Below are positions 15,322-22,493 of a stretch of DNA of 22,493 nucleotides, one piece after another. The translations under genes and the position numbers were made by a program. Under the pieces are notes generated by a model, which was not told the DNA's origin, did not search any database, and saw only the letters and a program-made list of their open reading frames with translations. The stretch comes from CAYJPV01 sp964396055 (GTDB taxonomy: Bacteria > Acidobacteriota > Vicinamibacteria > Vicinamibacterales > JAKQTR01), in NCBI GenBank assembly GCA_964396055.1, contig CAYNDV010000071.1:1-22493 (forward strand), read 5' to 3'. Within the stretch, counting starts at the first letter, position 1, and each line of letters starts with the position of its first letter.

Positions 15322-17397
15322 GTGGCCGTGACCATCCCGCAGGAGATCCTGGACGCGCTCACCGACGTCGAGATGCCCGACGGCCTGGCGCGCCATGAGG
15401 CGCAGGGCGAACTGGAGGTGGCCGGCCTGCGCCTGCCCGCGCACCGCTGCCAGGCTGTGGTGGTCGGCAGTGGCGCCGCCGGTCTGCGCGCGGCCGTCGA
15501 GCTGAAACGCCGGGGCGTGGACGTCGTTGTCGCCACGCAGGCCCTGTTCTGGGGCACGTCGGTGTGTTCCGGGTCGGACAAGCAGACGCTGCACACGGCG
15601 TCGACCAGCCGCCGGGGCGATGATTTCGTGGCGTTGTCGAAGGGCATCGGTGCAGGCGGCGCGATGGACGCCGACACCGCCTACGTCGAGGCCGTCGGGT
15701 CCATCGACGCGCTGGCCGGTCTGCGCTACATCGGATTGCCGGTGCCGGTCGATCGTTTCGGAGCGGTCCTGCGGTACCAGACCGATCACGACGAGGCCGG
15801 GCGGGCGACGAGCTGCGGGCCGCGCACGTCGCGGCTGATGGTGAAGGTGCTGGCCGAGGAGGCGAAGCGCCTGGGTGTGCCCTTCGTCAATCGCTGCACC
15901 GGCCTCGCGTTGTTGACGGCAGCGGGCGATGGCGGCCCGGTGACGGCGGGCCTCCTGGCGATCCGGGGTGACGGGCGCACGGACGCCAATCCCCTCGGGC
16001 TGACCGTGTTTCAGGCGCCCGCTGTCGTGCTGGCCACGGGCGGGCCCGGCGAACTCTACCGCGACAGCGTCTACCCGAAACACTGTTTCGGATCGCTCGG
16101 GCTGGCGCTCGAAGCGGGCATCGAACTCACGAACCTCACCGAGAGCCAGTTCGGCATCGGCACGCGGCGGGATGAGTTCCCGTGGAATCTCTCCGGCACC
16201 TACGTCCAGGCCATGCCGCACATCTACTCGGTGGACGCGGAGGGGCGCGAGCGCCACTTCCTGGCGGACTACTATCGGACCACGCAGGAACTGGCGTCGA
16301 ACATCTTCCGCAAGGGCTACCAGTGGCCGTTTCACGCCGCGCGGATGATGGGGTTCGGATCGAGCCTGGTCGACCTGGCGGTGTACCGCGAGTCGCAGGC
16401 CGGCCGCACCGTGTGCATGGACTTCACGCGCAACCCGGAGGCCGTGCCGGGCGACCTGCCGTTCTCGCTCGAGCGCCTCGACCCCGACGTCAGGGCGTAC
16501 CTGGACAACAACGACGCGGTGCTGGCCTTGCCGATCGATCGACTGCGGCGGATGAACCCCCTGTCGATCGAACTCTACAGGCGCCACAAGCATGACCTGG
16601 AGCGCGATCCGCTCCCGTTCAATGTGAACCACCAGCACATGAACGGCGGCGTGGCCGTGGACATCTGGGGGCAGTCGAGCGTGCCCGGCTGTTACGCGAT
16701 CGGCGAAGCGGCCGGCACGCACGGCGTGACGCGCCCGGGTGGCGCCGCGCTGAATGCCGGGCAGGTGATGGGCATCCGCTGCGCGACGCATATCAGTGCG
16801 CGCGGGCAGGCGCCGGCATCTGCGGAACTTGCCGAACCCGCGCGGGCCGTCATCGCGCGCGCGGTCCAACTGATCCGCCGAGGACTCGACGCACCCGGCG
16901 GGCTCGTCGTCCAGGACGTCCGCCGGGAGGTGCAGGCGCGCATGAGTGACACGGCGGGGTTCATCTGCCGTGCGGGCGACGTCGCGGGCGCGCTCGACGG
17001 CGCGCGGGCGTTGAACGCGGGCATCCGCGAGCGGGGACTGGCCATCTCGGATCCCGGGCGCATCGAGCAGGCGATCCTGTGGCGCCAGGCGGCGCTGGCC
17101 TCCGAGGCGGTGCTGGCAGCGCTGGAGCACTACGTTCGGCAGGGCGGCGGCAGCCGAGGCGCGCGCGTGTTGTGCTCGCCGTCGGGCACCCAGGTGCCCG
17201 AGACGCGCCTCGGTTGCCTGGAGGAATTTCGCTTCCTCCCGGAGCGGCTGGAAGACCGCGGTCGCCAGATTCGCGTCCGCTGGGACGGGGAGCGCTTCGT
17301 CGTGCACGAAGTGCCGATCCGGGAACTCGGCCGCCTCGACGACCTCTATTTCGAGAAGAACTGGGCCCCCTACCTCACCGGCGCCATCTACCGTTAA
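15322..17397 (+). CDS. FAD-dependent oxidoreductase (fumarate reductase/succinate dehydrogenase flavoprotein-like)
   Basis: The 691-residue flavoprotein has the dinucleotide-binding GSGAAG at 49-54 (AVVVGSGAAGLRAAVELKRR). Near 457-485 is the second FAD motif, YAIGEAAGTHGVTRPGGAALNAG, as in the FAD-binding-2 family (fumarate reductase, aspartate oxidase, ketosteroid dehydrogenase). There is no secretion signal. The GTG start at 15322 has GGAG at 15311-15314. The substrate is not deducible; as the last gene of the cluster it could oxidise a sugar-like alcohol or introduce a double bond. The last codons and stop overlap a 12-bp tandem repeat. Confidence 0.88.
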   Translation: MAVTIPQEILDALTDVEMPDGLARHEAQGELEVAGLRLPAHRCQAVVVGSGAAGLRAAVELKRRGVDVVVATQALFWGTSVCSGSDKQTLHTASTSRRGDDFVALSKGIGAGGAMDADTAYVEAVGSIDALAGLRYIGLPVPVDRFGAVLRYQTDHDEAGRATSCGPRTSRLMVKVLAEEAKRLGVPFVNRCTGLALLTAAGDGGPVTAGLLAIRGDGRTDANPLGLTVFQAPAVVLATGGPGELYRDSVYPKHCFGSLGLALEAGIELTNLTESQFGIGTRRDEFPWNLSGTYVQAMPHIYSVDAEGRERHFLADYYRTTQELASNIFRKGYQWPFHAARMMGFGSSLVDLAVYRESQAGRTVCMDFTRNPEAVPGDLPFSLERLDPDVRAYLDNNDAVLALPIDRLRRMNPLSIELYRRHKHDLERDPLPFNVNHQHMNGGVAVDIWGQSSVPGCYAIGEAAGTHGVTRPGGAALNAGQVMGIRCATHISARGQAPASAELAEPARAVIARAVQLIRRGLDAPGGLVVQDVRREVQARMSDTAGFICRAGDVAGALDGARALNAGIRERGLAISDPGRIEQAILWRQAALASEAVLAALEHYVRQGGGSRGARVLCSPSGTQVPETRLGCLEEFRFLPERLEDRGRQIRVRWDGERFVVHEVPIRELGRLDDLYFEKNWAPYLTGAIYR

Positions 17398-17427
17398 TCA
17401 GACCGTTAATCAGTCCCGGATTGATTA
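17390..17427. repeat. 12-bp tandem duplication and inverted half-site before tsaB
   Basis: ACCGTTAATCAG occurs twice back to back (17390-17401 and 17402-17413), the first copy including the TAA stop of the FAD gene. TAATCA at 17407-17412 is then mirrored by TGATTA at 17422-17427. The cluster ends just before the tsaB start. It may be an operator or promoter element or a chance duplication. Confidence 0.7.
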
Positions 17428-17429
17428 GA

Positions 17430-18170
17430 ATGCGGGACATGGTGCTGGTGGCGCTCGACACGACGACGCGGGCGGGGAGTTGCGCGCTGGTGCGCGACGG
17501 GGTGCCCGTCGCCGTCGTCAGCGGCGCGGAGGACCGGCCCCACGCCGTCCGGTTGCCGGGCGACATCCTCGACCTGCTGTCGGCACATCACCTGGCTCTC
17601 GCAGACGTCGACGGCTTCGCCGTAGCCTCGGGGCCCGGGTCGTTCACCGGGCTACGGATCGGCATCGCCGCCATTCAGGGCCTGGCCTTCGCCACGGGCA
17701 AGCCGGCGGTGGGTGTGCCCACGCTGGATGCCCTGGCGCGGGCGGCGGCCCCGGGCGTGGCCGACGACGAGACGATCGGCGTCTGGATGGACGCGCAGCG
17801 TGGCGAGGTGTTCGCCGCGCGTTACCGCGTGGCGACGGCCAGAGACGGCGTGGCCACGGCGGTCGCCCCGGTGGACGAGCCCGTGTCGATGCCCCCCGAG
17901 CTGGTCGCGGCGCAATGGCGGGCCGATGGGCTCGGCACCGCGCTGTTCGTCGGTGACGGGGCCCTTCACTACCGGACGGCGGTCGCGGCTGCCGGAGGCG
18001 GCCGCTGGCGTATCATCGACCCCACGCCTGCACTGGCCGGCACGATCGGCGTCATGGCCGCGGAAGCCCTCGCCGGCGGTGGGGCGTTTCTGCCGCACGC
18101 CATCGCGCCCGTCTACGTGCGCCGTTCCGATGCCGAACTCGCCCGGGACCGCCGCCAGGGCGGCGTATGA
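17430..18170 (+). CDS. tsaB: TsaB, tRNA t6A modification protein
   Basis: The 246-residue TsaB (YeaZ) has the N-terminal ASKHA-fold start LVALDTTTRAGSCAL and the signature SGPGSFTGLRIG at 67-78. It partners TsaD, TsaE and TsaC in making N6-threonylcarbamoyladenosine at position 37 of ANN-decoding tRNAs. An ATG at 17439 gives a start three codons shorter. A much longer frame in phase begins at 17079 but lies inside the FAD gene. Its stop overlaps the rimI start as ATGA, the usual tsaB-rimI pairing. Confidence 0.96.
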   Translation: MRDMVLVALDTTTRAGSCALVRDGVPVAVVSGAEDRPHAVRLPGDILDLLSAHHLALADVDGFAVASGPGSFTGLRIGIAAIQGLAFATGKPAVGVPTLDALARAAAPGVADDETIGVWMDAQRGEVFAARYRVATARDGVATAVAPVDEPVSMPPELVAAQWRADGLGTALFVGDGALHYRTAVAAAGGGRWRIIDPTPALAGTIGVMAAEALAGGGAFLPHAIAPVYVRRSDAELARDRRQGGV

Positions 18171-18646
18171 CCGCGGGCCTCGTCATCGACCTGCTCGGTG
18201 GGCCTGCCGATCTGGACGCTGTCCTCGACATCGATCGCGAGAGCTTCTCGAGTCCCTGGACCAGGTCCATGTACGAGCAGGACCTCGCCAACGAACAATC
18301 CCGCGTGTTCGTGGCGAGACTGCCCGGCATCCCCGTCGCTGGCTACTGTTCGACCTGGCTGATCCTGGACGAGGTACATATCAACAACGTCGCCGTCCGG
18401 CTGAGTTGCCGCCGGTTGGGTATTGGCCGGGCGCTGGTCACGCACGTCCTGATGGACGGGGCGGCCCGCGGCGCGAAGGCTGCCACGCTGGAGGTCCGGC
18501 GGGCCAACGAGTCTGCCCGGAAGCTCTACGAAAACCTGGGTTTCCGGGAGCGGGGCGTCCGGCCGAAGTACTACGATCACCCGGTAGACGATGCGCTCAT
18601 TCTGTGGGCAGAAATCCAAGGACTTGGAGAATCTTCGGCCCCTTGA
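18167..18646 (+). CDS. rimI: RimI, ribosomal protein bS18 N-acetyltransferase
   Basis: The 159-residue GNAT acetyltransferase has the acetyl-CoA pyrophosphate loop RRLGIG (82-87) in CRRLGIGRAL, preceded by EVHINNVAV, and the C-terminal LEVRRANESARKLYENLGF typical of RimI. The family acetylates the N-terminal alanine of ribosomal protein S18. It overlaps tsaB by 4 nt and is translationally coupled to it. The N-terminal FSSPWTRSMYEQDL is also a family hallmark. Confidence 0.95.
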   Translation: MTAGLVIDLLGGPADLDAVLDIDRESFSSPWTRSMYEQDLANEQSRVFVARLPGIPVAGYCSTWLILDEVHINNVAVRLSCRRLGIGRALVTHVLMDGAARGAKAATLEVRRANESARKLYENLGFRERGVRPKYYDHPVDDALILWAEIQGLGESSAP

Positions 18647-18716
18647 ATCGGGTGGGGCCTTATGGTACCGTTCGCCTTGTCACCCGATCCCGGTGTCGCG
18701 TTTGCGTTACACCGGG
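18637..18716 (+). terminator. Two hairpins after rimI, possible weak terminator
   Basis: GGCCCC (18637-18642) can pair with GGGGCC (18654-18659), straddling the rimI stop. Further on CCCGGTGT (18689-18696) pairs perfectly with ACACCGGG (18709-18716). Neither is followed by a U-tract, so intrinsic termination would be weak. The rest of the 143-bp spacer up to 18789 has an AT-rich TTTATTACAT near 18726 that may be part of a promoter for the next gene. Confidence 0.35.
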
Positions 18717-18789
18717 CCCGCAGGGTTTATTACATGTTCATCCACCGTTTGACTCACGCGCTTCTCCACGGCCAAAGGAGGCGGATCGC

Positions 18790-19038
18790 ATGGCGACAGA
18801 ACCAACGGAACTGAAGTCTTCGTTGCTTCAGAGTGACCAGGAGTACCAACAGCTCGCCGCGCGCCATCGCGAACTCGAAGATCGGCTGTCGGAACTGCAC
18901 CGCAAAGCCTACCTGTCCGAGCCCGAACAAGTCGAAGAAGTCACGATCAAGAAGCGGAAGCTCCAGCTCAAGGACCGGATGGAGGACATCGTCCGCCGGC
19001 TGAAGAGCGACGGAAGCGCCCAGGCCCTCACGGCCTGA
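18790..19038 (+). CDS. DUF465/YdcH-like small coiled-coil protein
   Basis: The 82-residue, highly charged, helical protein contains the pattern typical of DUF465 (YdcH): QEYQQLAARHRELEDRLSEL, then LSEPEQVEEVTIKKRKLQLKDRMEDIVRRL. It is probably a short two-helix coiled coil in the cytoplasm. No biochemical role is established that I know of. AAAGGAGG at 18774-18781 is a near-perfect ribosome binding site 8 nt before the ATG, so it is likely well expressed. It is followed by a strong hairpin. Confidence 0.9.
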   Translation: MATEPTELKSSLLQSDQEYQQLAARHRELEDRLSELHRKAYLSEPEQVEEVTIKKRKLQLKDRMEDIVRRLKSDGSAQALTA

Positions 19039-19069
19039 GGCATCGACCCGACGACGATTCCGACGATCC

Positions 19070-19113
19070 CGAACAGCCAGCCAGGCGAACACGTTTCGCC
19101 GGCTGGCTGTTCG
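19070..19113 (+). terminator. Strong two-part hairpin after the DUF465 gene
   Basis: A perfect 13-bp stem (19070-19082 with 19101-19113) encloses a one-base bulge and a second 6-bp stem (GGCGAA 19084-19089 with TTCGCC 19095-19100). It starts 31 nt after the stop codon. There is no U-tract directly after it, though a TTTTT follows the next palindrome at 19142-19146. Confidence 0.65.
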
Positions 19114-19124
19114 CGTGTACGCCG

Positions 19125-19196
19125 AAAAGGGGCCAGGCCCCTTTTTAGGTCCGACCACCCGGGAAAAGGGGCCTGGCCCCATTTTAGGTCTGACCA
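19125..19196. repeat. Duplicated palindromic repeat (33-bp unit, 39-bp period)
   Basis: Unit 1 (19125-19157) and unit 2 (19164-19196) match at 30 of 33 positions. Each is centred on a palindrome: AAAAGGGGCC, one base, then GGCCCC and a T-tract. In unit 1 the two 10-bp arms are perfectly complementary. Each unit ends with AGGTC[C/T]GACCA. This looks like a REP-type dispersed element in two copies and may also help to terminate transcription. Confidence 0.85.
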
Positions 19197-19265
19197 ATGG
19201 CAGATTGACCCGGGTGCGGGCAGCGGGCAGAATGGGCCGCCACGATCCTCGACGGGGGAGTCCGC

Positions 19266-21053
19266 ATGTTCGATCAGGTTTACGCACCGGTGTCCGGCAG
19301 CGTGCTGGCGTCGGCCCTGGTGGCCGCCCTGCCCCTGCTGGTGATTGCCGTGCTGCTGGCGGTGGTGCGGCGACCGCCGTGGCAGGCAGCGGTGGCCGCG
19401 GCCACGACCGCAGCGGGTCTTGCCTGGGGGGTGTGGGGTATGCCGGCTGGTCTGACGCTGGCGGCCGTTACGCAGGGCATGGCCTTCGGCCTCTGGCCCA
19501 TCAGCTGGGTGGTGTTCAGCGCGGTCTTCTTCTACAACCTGTCGGTTGAAAGCGGGGATTTCGATGTCATCCGGCGGTCGCTGGCGCGGCTGACCACCGA
19601 CAAACGGCTGCTGGCGCTGCTCGTGGCGTTCGGGTTCGGCGCGCTCGTCGAGGGCATCGCCGGCTTCGGCGCACCGGTGGCGATCACCGCGTCGATGCTG
19701 GCGGGGCTCGGGTTCGAGCCCATCATGGCAGCCGTGCTGGCGCTGCTGGCCAACACGGCACCGGTGGCGTTCGGGTCGCTGGGCATCCCGGTGACGACGC
19801 TGGGCGGACTGCTGGCGCCCATCCTGGGCCGCGACGTGGAAGCAACGACGCGGGCGCTCTCCGCGATGGTCGGCCGCCAGTTGCCGTTCTTCTCGGTGCT
19901 GATTCCGGCCTACCTCGTGATCCTGCTGTCCGGCTGGCGCGGGGTGGTGGGGGTGCTCCCGGCGGTGATCGTGGCGGGCGGGAGTTTCGCCGCCGCGCAG
20001 TTCGTCGTGTCGAACACCCTCGGACCGGAACTGACGGACACCATCGCGGCGCTGTGCTCGATTGGCGCGCTGGCGCTGCTGCTGCGCGTCTGGCGCCCGA
20101 AGGGGGAGGTTGCTCGCGCGGCATCGGGGGCTGAGGCCTCCGATTCGCCGGGCCGCGTGGTGCGGGCCTTTGCCACCTACGGCATCCTGGTCGTGGTCGT
20201 GCTCATCGGGCAGGTGGGGAACTTCGGCAGCGTGCGGCAACTGCCGCCGCCGGTCAACGTGACCGCCCTGCTGCGCTGCGGTCAACCCGGCAACGCCCAG
20301 TGTCCGGACCCCTGGGTGGGCCGGCCGGCGGCGGCCGACCCGCAGGGGTTCCGGTTCCCGGTCTGGGAGTTCCAGTGGCCCGGCTCGTACCGCAGCATCG
20401 AAGGCCGGCCCTCCGCCGTCATCAGGCGGGTGCCGCCGGTGGCGGCGGCGCCGGCGCCGTATCCGCTGACGTTCCGTCTCGACTTCCTGGCGTCGGCGGG
20501 CACGCTCGTGCTGCTGGCAGCCGTCGTGGCGTTCATCGTCATGCGGGTGCGCGGCGTGCCTGGGGCCGCGTGGGGTCGGGCGTGGCGCGCCACGGTGCGG
20601 CAGTTGCGACTGCCCGTGGTCACCATCGCGTTCATCCTCTCCATCGCCACCGTGATGAACTACTCGGGCATGACGTCGTCGATGGCGCTGGCGCTGGCGT
20701 CCACGGGCGTGCTGTTCCCGTTCTTCTCGGCGGTGCTGGGCATGCTGGGCGTCTTCCTGACGGGCAGCGATACGTCGTCGAACACGCTGTTCGGGCCGCT
20801 GCAGGCGACCACCGCGCGGGTGTCCGGACTCGATCCGATCCTGATGGGCGCCACCAACAGTTCGGGCGGCGTCATGGGCAAGATGATCAGCCCCCAGAAC
20901 CTGTCGGTGGGCGCCGCGGGTGTCGGTGCTGTGGGCCGCGAAGGCGAGATCTTCCGGCGCGTGGTGGGACACAGCCTCGTGCTCACGGCCCTGATGGGCG
21001 TGCTGGCGATGCTGCAGGCGTACGTTTTCGCCTGGATGATCCCGGCCTGGTGA
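19266..21053 (+). CDS. lldP: L-lactate permease (LctP/LldP family)
   Basis: The 595-residue multi-spanning membrane protein imports lactate, possibly glycolate. Family hallmarks are FGFGALVEGIAGFGAPVAIT (122-141), AVLALLANTAPVAFGSLGIP (156-175), and LTGSDTSSNTLFGPLQ (498-513) followed by MGATNSSGGVMGKMISPQN (527-545). About a dozen hydrophobic segments are visible. Between about 325 and 400 lies a polar, proline-rich loop with two cysteines (RCGQPGNAQC), which makes the protein longer than I expect. GGGGGAG lies about 5 nt before the ATG. No regulator is adjacent. Confidence 0.95.
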   Translation: MFDQVYAPVSGSVLASALVAALPLLVIAVLLAVVRRPPWQAAVAAATTAAGLAWGVWGMPAGLTLAAVTQGMAFGLWPISWVVFSAVFFYNLSVESGDFDVIRRSLARLTTDKRLLALLVAFGFGALVEGIAGFGAPVAITASMLAGLGFEPIMAAVLALLANTAPVAFGSLGIPVTTLGGLLAPILGRDVEATTRALSAMVGRQLPFFSVLIPAYLVILLSGWRGVVGVLPAVIVAGGSFAAAQFVVSNTLGPELTDTIAALCSIGALALLLRVWRPKGEVARAASGAEASDSPGRVVRAFATYGILVVVVLIGQVGNFGSVRQLPPPVNVTALLRCGQPGNAQCPDPWVGRPAAADPQGFRFPVWEFQWPGSYRSIEGRPSAVIRRVPPVAAAPAPYPLTFRLDFLASAGTLVLLAAVVAFIVMRVRGVPGAAWGRAWRATVRQLRLPVVTIAFILSIATVMNYSGMTSSMALALASTGVLFPFFSAVLGMLGVFLTGSDTSSNTLFGPLQATTARVSGLDPILMGATNSSGGVMGKMISPQNLSVGAAGVGAVGREGEIFRRVVGHSLVLTALMGVLAMLQAYVFAWMIPAW

Positions 21054-21078
21054 GGCGGCGGGTATAGAATGAGGCCTG

Positions 21079-21708
21079 ATGCGTATGGACAAGGCCGGCT
21101 GGCCGTTCGTGCTCGGGGCGCTGGTGCCCGCGGCGGTGTGCGCGGCGGCGGGCTGGATCGTGGCCGCCGTCGTCTTCGCGGCGGTGGCAGCGTTCATGGC
21201 GTTCTTCTTCCGCGATCCGGACCGCGTCGTGCCGCAGGATCCGTCGATCGTGGTGTCGCCGGCTGACGGCCGCGTGATGATTGCCGGGGACGTCGAGTTG
21301 AACGCCGCGCCCCCGGGCGCGTGGCGGCAGATCAGCATCTTCCTGAGCCCGCTCAACGTCCATATCAATCGCATCCCGATCGGCGGCCGCGTGACGCGCG
21401 TGCAGTACACGCCGGGCCTGTTCCTCGCCGCGTACAAGGCCGAGGCGGCCACGCGCAACGAGAAGAACGAGGTGTGGATCGATCACGGGGGCCGCACGGT
21501 CGTGTGCCGGCAGGTGGTGGGCGTCGTGGCGCGCCGCCTTGTGTGCCGGGTGGCGGCGGGCGCCGACGTGCAGACCGGCGACAAGTTCGGGCTGATGAAG
21601 TTCGGATCGCGCATCGACCTGTTCCTGCCGCCGGACGCCACGCTCACGGTGAAGCCCGGGGACACGGTCCGCGGGGGCGAGACCGTCGTCGCAAGGTGGA
21701 CATCATGA
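21079..21708 (+). CDS. psd: Phosphatidylserine decarboxylase (short, archaeal-type Psd family)
   Basis: The 209-residue proenzyme has an N-terminal membrane segment (about 8-44), SPADGRV (60-66), PLNVHINR with conserved His95, and KFGSRID (174-180). Self-cleavage should occur between Gly176 and Ser177, turning the serine into the pyruvoyl cofactor. It converts phosphatidylserine to phosphatidylethanolamine at the membrane. GSR in place of the LGST of long Psd enzymes is normal for this short class. Its stop overlaps the pssA start (ATGA), so substrate and product steps are co-translated. Confidence 0.95.
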   Translation: MRMDKAGWPFVLGALVPAAVCAAAGWIVAAVVFAAVAAFMAFFFRDPDRVVPQDPSIVVSPADGRVMIAGDVELNAAPPGAWRQISIFLSPLNVHINRIPIGGRVTRVQYTPGLFLAAYKAEAATRNEKNEVWIDHGGRTVVCRQVVGVVARRLVCRVAAGADVQTGDKFGLMKFGSRIDLFLPPDATLTVKPGDTVRGGETVVARWTS

Positions 21709-22484
21709 ACATGCTGGCGAACCTGCGGAACGGGACCGACCGCGAACGGCGGCGGCTCCGGCGCGGTGTCTACCTGCTGCCCAGCCTCTTCACGCTCGGC
21801 AACATGTTCTGCGGGTACGCGTGCGTGCTCTACGCGATGCGCGGCGACCTGGTGACGGCGGCGCCGTTTATCGGCCTGGCCGTGGTGCTGGACATGCTCG
21901 ACGGCCGGATTGCGCGCCTGACGGGCACCACCAGTGATTTCGGACGCGAGTTCGACTCGCTGGCCGACGTGGTCTCGTTCGGCGTGGCCCCGGCGATCCT
22001 GGCCTACGTGTGGGGCCTTCAGCCCCTGCACCGGCTCGGCTGGGCCGCGGGATTCATCTTCGTGACGGGCGCCGCCATGCGCCTGGCGCGCTTCAACATC
22101 CAGAGCGCCTCGGCCACCGACAAGCGGTACTTCGTCGGGATGCCGAGCCCCGCCGCGGCAGCGGTGCCGGCGGCAACGGTGTACTTCTATCCGGACGGCT
22201 TCAGCGATCCGCGCGGGGCCCTGATCGCCCTGGCGGTGGTGGTCGTGCCAGCGCTGCTGATGGTGAGCACGATCCGCTTCCGCAGCTTCAAGACCATCGA
22301 CCTGAAAGCCCGCCGTCCGTACCAGGTGCTGGCGCTGCTCGCCCTGGTGATCGCGCTCGTGCAGTTGGAGCCCCGCGTCGTGCTGATGGCGATCGCCTAC
22401 GTCTACCTCGTGTCGGCGTTCATCGAGATGGCGTGGACGCGCCTCCGCCGGCGTCCGCCGGCCCCGCCCCCCGCGGCAGCGTAA
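21705..22484 (+). CDS. pssA: CDP-diacylglycerol-serine O-phosphatidyltransferase
   Basis: The 259-residue CDP-alcohol phosphatidyltransferase carries the complete family motif D-G-x2-A-R-x8-G-x3-D-x3-D at residues 66-88 (DGRIAR, then GREFDSLAD). It joins serine to CDP-diacylglycerol to make phosphatidylserine, the substrate of the adjacent Psd. Six to eight hydrophobic segments are visible and the C-terminus is a short proline/alanine tail. The ATG at 21705 overlaps the psd stop; a second ATG at 21711 is an alternative. A longer frame from 21321 is inside psd and not real. Confidence 0.95.
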   Translation: MNMLANLRNGTDRERRRLRRGVYLLPSLFTLGNMFCGYACVLYAMRGDLVTAAPFIGLAVVLDMLDGRIARLTGTTSDFGREFDSLADVVSFGVAPAILAYVWGLQPLHRLGWAAGFIFVTGAAMRLARFNIQSASATDKRYFVGMPSPAAAAVPAATVYFYPDGFSDPRGALIALAVVVVPALLMVSTIRFRSFKTIDLKARRPYQVLALLALVIALVQLEPRVVLMAIAYVYLVSAFIEMAWTRLRRRPPAPPPAAA

Positions 22485-22493
22485 TCGTCACCA

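Noticed and set aside
13609..17307. A 1232-codon minus-strand frame crossing the gap
   Set aside because: It reads through N bases and lies opposite the CoA-transferase and FAD genes; rich in His, Arg and Ala as expected of a shadow.
18909..21458. An 849-codon minus-strand frame opposite the lactate permease
   Set aside because: Low-complexity Arg/His/Gln-rich shadow with no domain; the opposite strand encodes a clear permease.

Overview
The window is high-GC bacterial DNA. An acidobacterial origin (Vicinamibacteria-like) is my best guess. It rests on base composition, the metabolic gene content and GC-rich palindromic intergenic repeats, and no marker gene confirms it. One run of exactly 100 N (13646-13745) shows that this is a scaffold joined inside a short tandem repeat.

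Region 1 (1-10405) is a type I-G CRISPR-Cas locus (formerly I-U, the Dpsyc/GSU005x family of Geobacter sulfurreducens). It has two divergent operons around a 298-bp intergenic region. Leftward run cas2, a cas4-cas1 fusion, and then a two-gene pair (an 80-residue protein and an AbiEii/MNT-like nucleotidyltransferase). A single CRISPR repeat follows at the very left edge. Read on the minus strand it ends in ATTGAAGC, so the array should be transcribed leftward out of the window, with its leader at about 40-200. Rightward run cas3 (helicase first, HD nuclease last), csb3 (putative Cas8-like large subunit), csb1 (Cas7) and csb2 (Cas5-Cas6 fusion). These are tightly coupled by overlapping start and stop codons. 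Together they would acquire spacers (Cas4-Cas1, Cas2), process crRNA (Csb2), form Cascade (Csb3, Csb1, Csb2) and degrade targets (Cas3).

Region 2 (10406-11018) is a HigBA toxin-antitoxin pair directly after csb2, with a clear inverted-repeat operator over its start. The CRISPR-Cas locus is therefore bracketed by two toxin-antitoxin-like pairs, one behind each operon.

Region 3 (11040-17397) is a five-gene co-directional metabolic cluster: SDR oxidoreductase, TIM-barrel sugar-phosphate isomerase/epimerase-like protein, enoyl-CoA hydratase, CoA-transferase and a large FAD-dependent oxidoreductase. The combination suggests a catabolic route from a sugar- or polyol-like compound to an acyl-CoA, with unknown substrate. 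Two spacers in it carry short tandem repeats.

Region 4 (17430-22484) holds housekeeping genes: tsaB-rimI (tRNA t6A modification and ribosomal protein acetylation), a DUF465/YdcH-like small protein, a strong hairpin and a duplicated palindromic repeat, an L-lactate permease, and psd-pssA for phosphatidylethanolamine synthesis.
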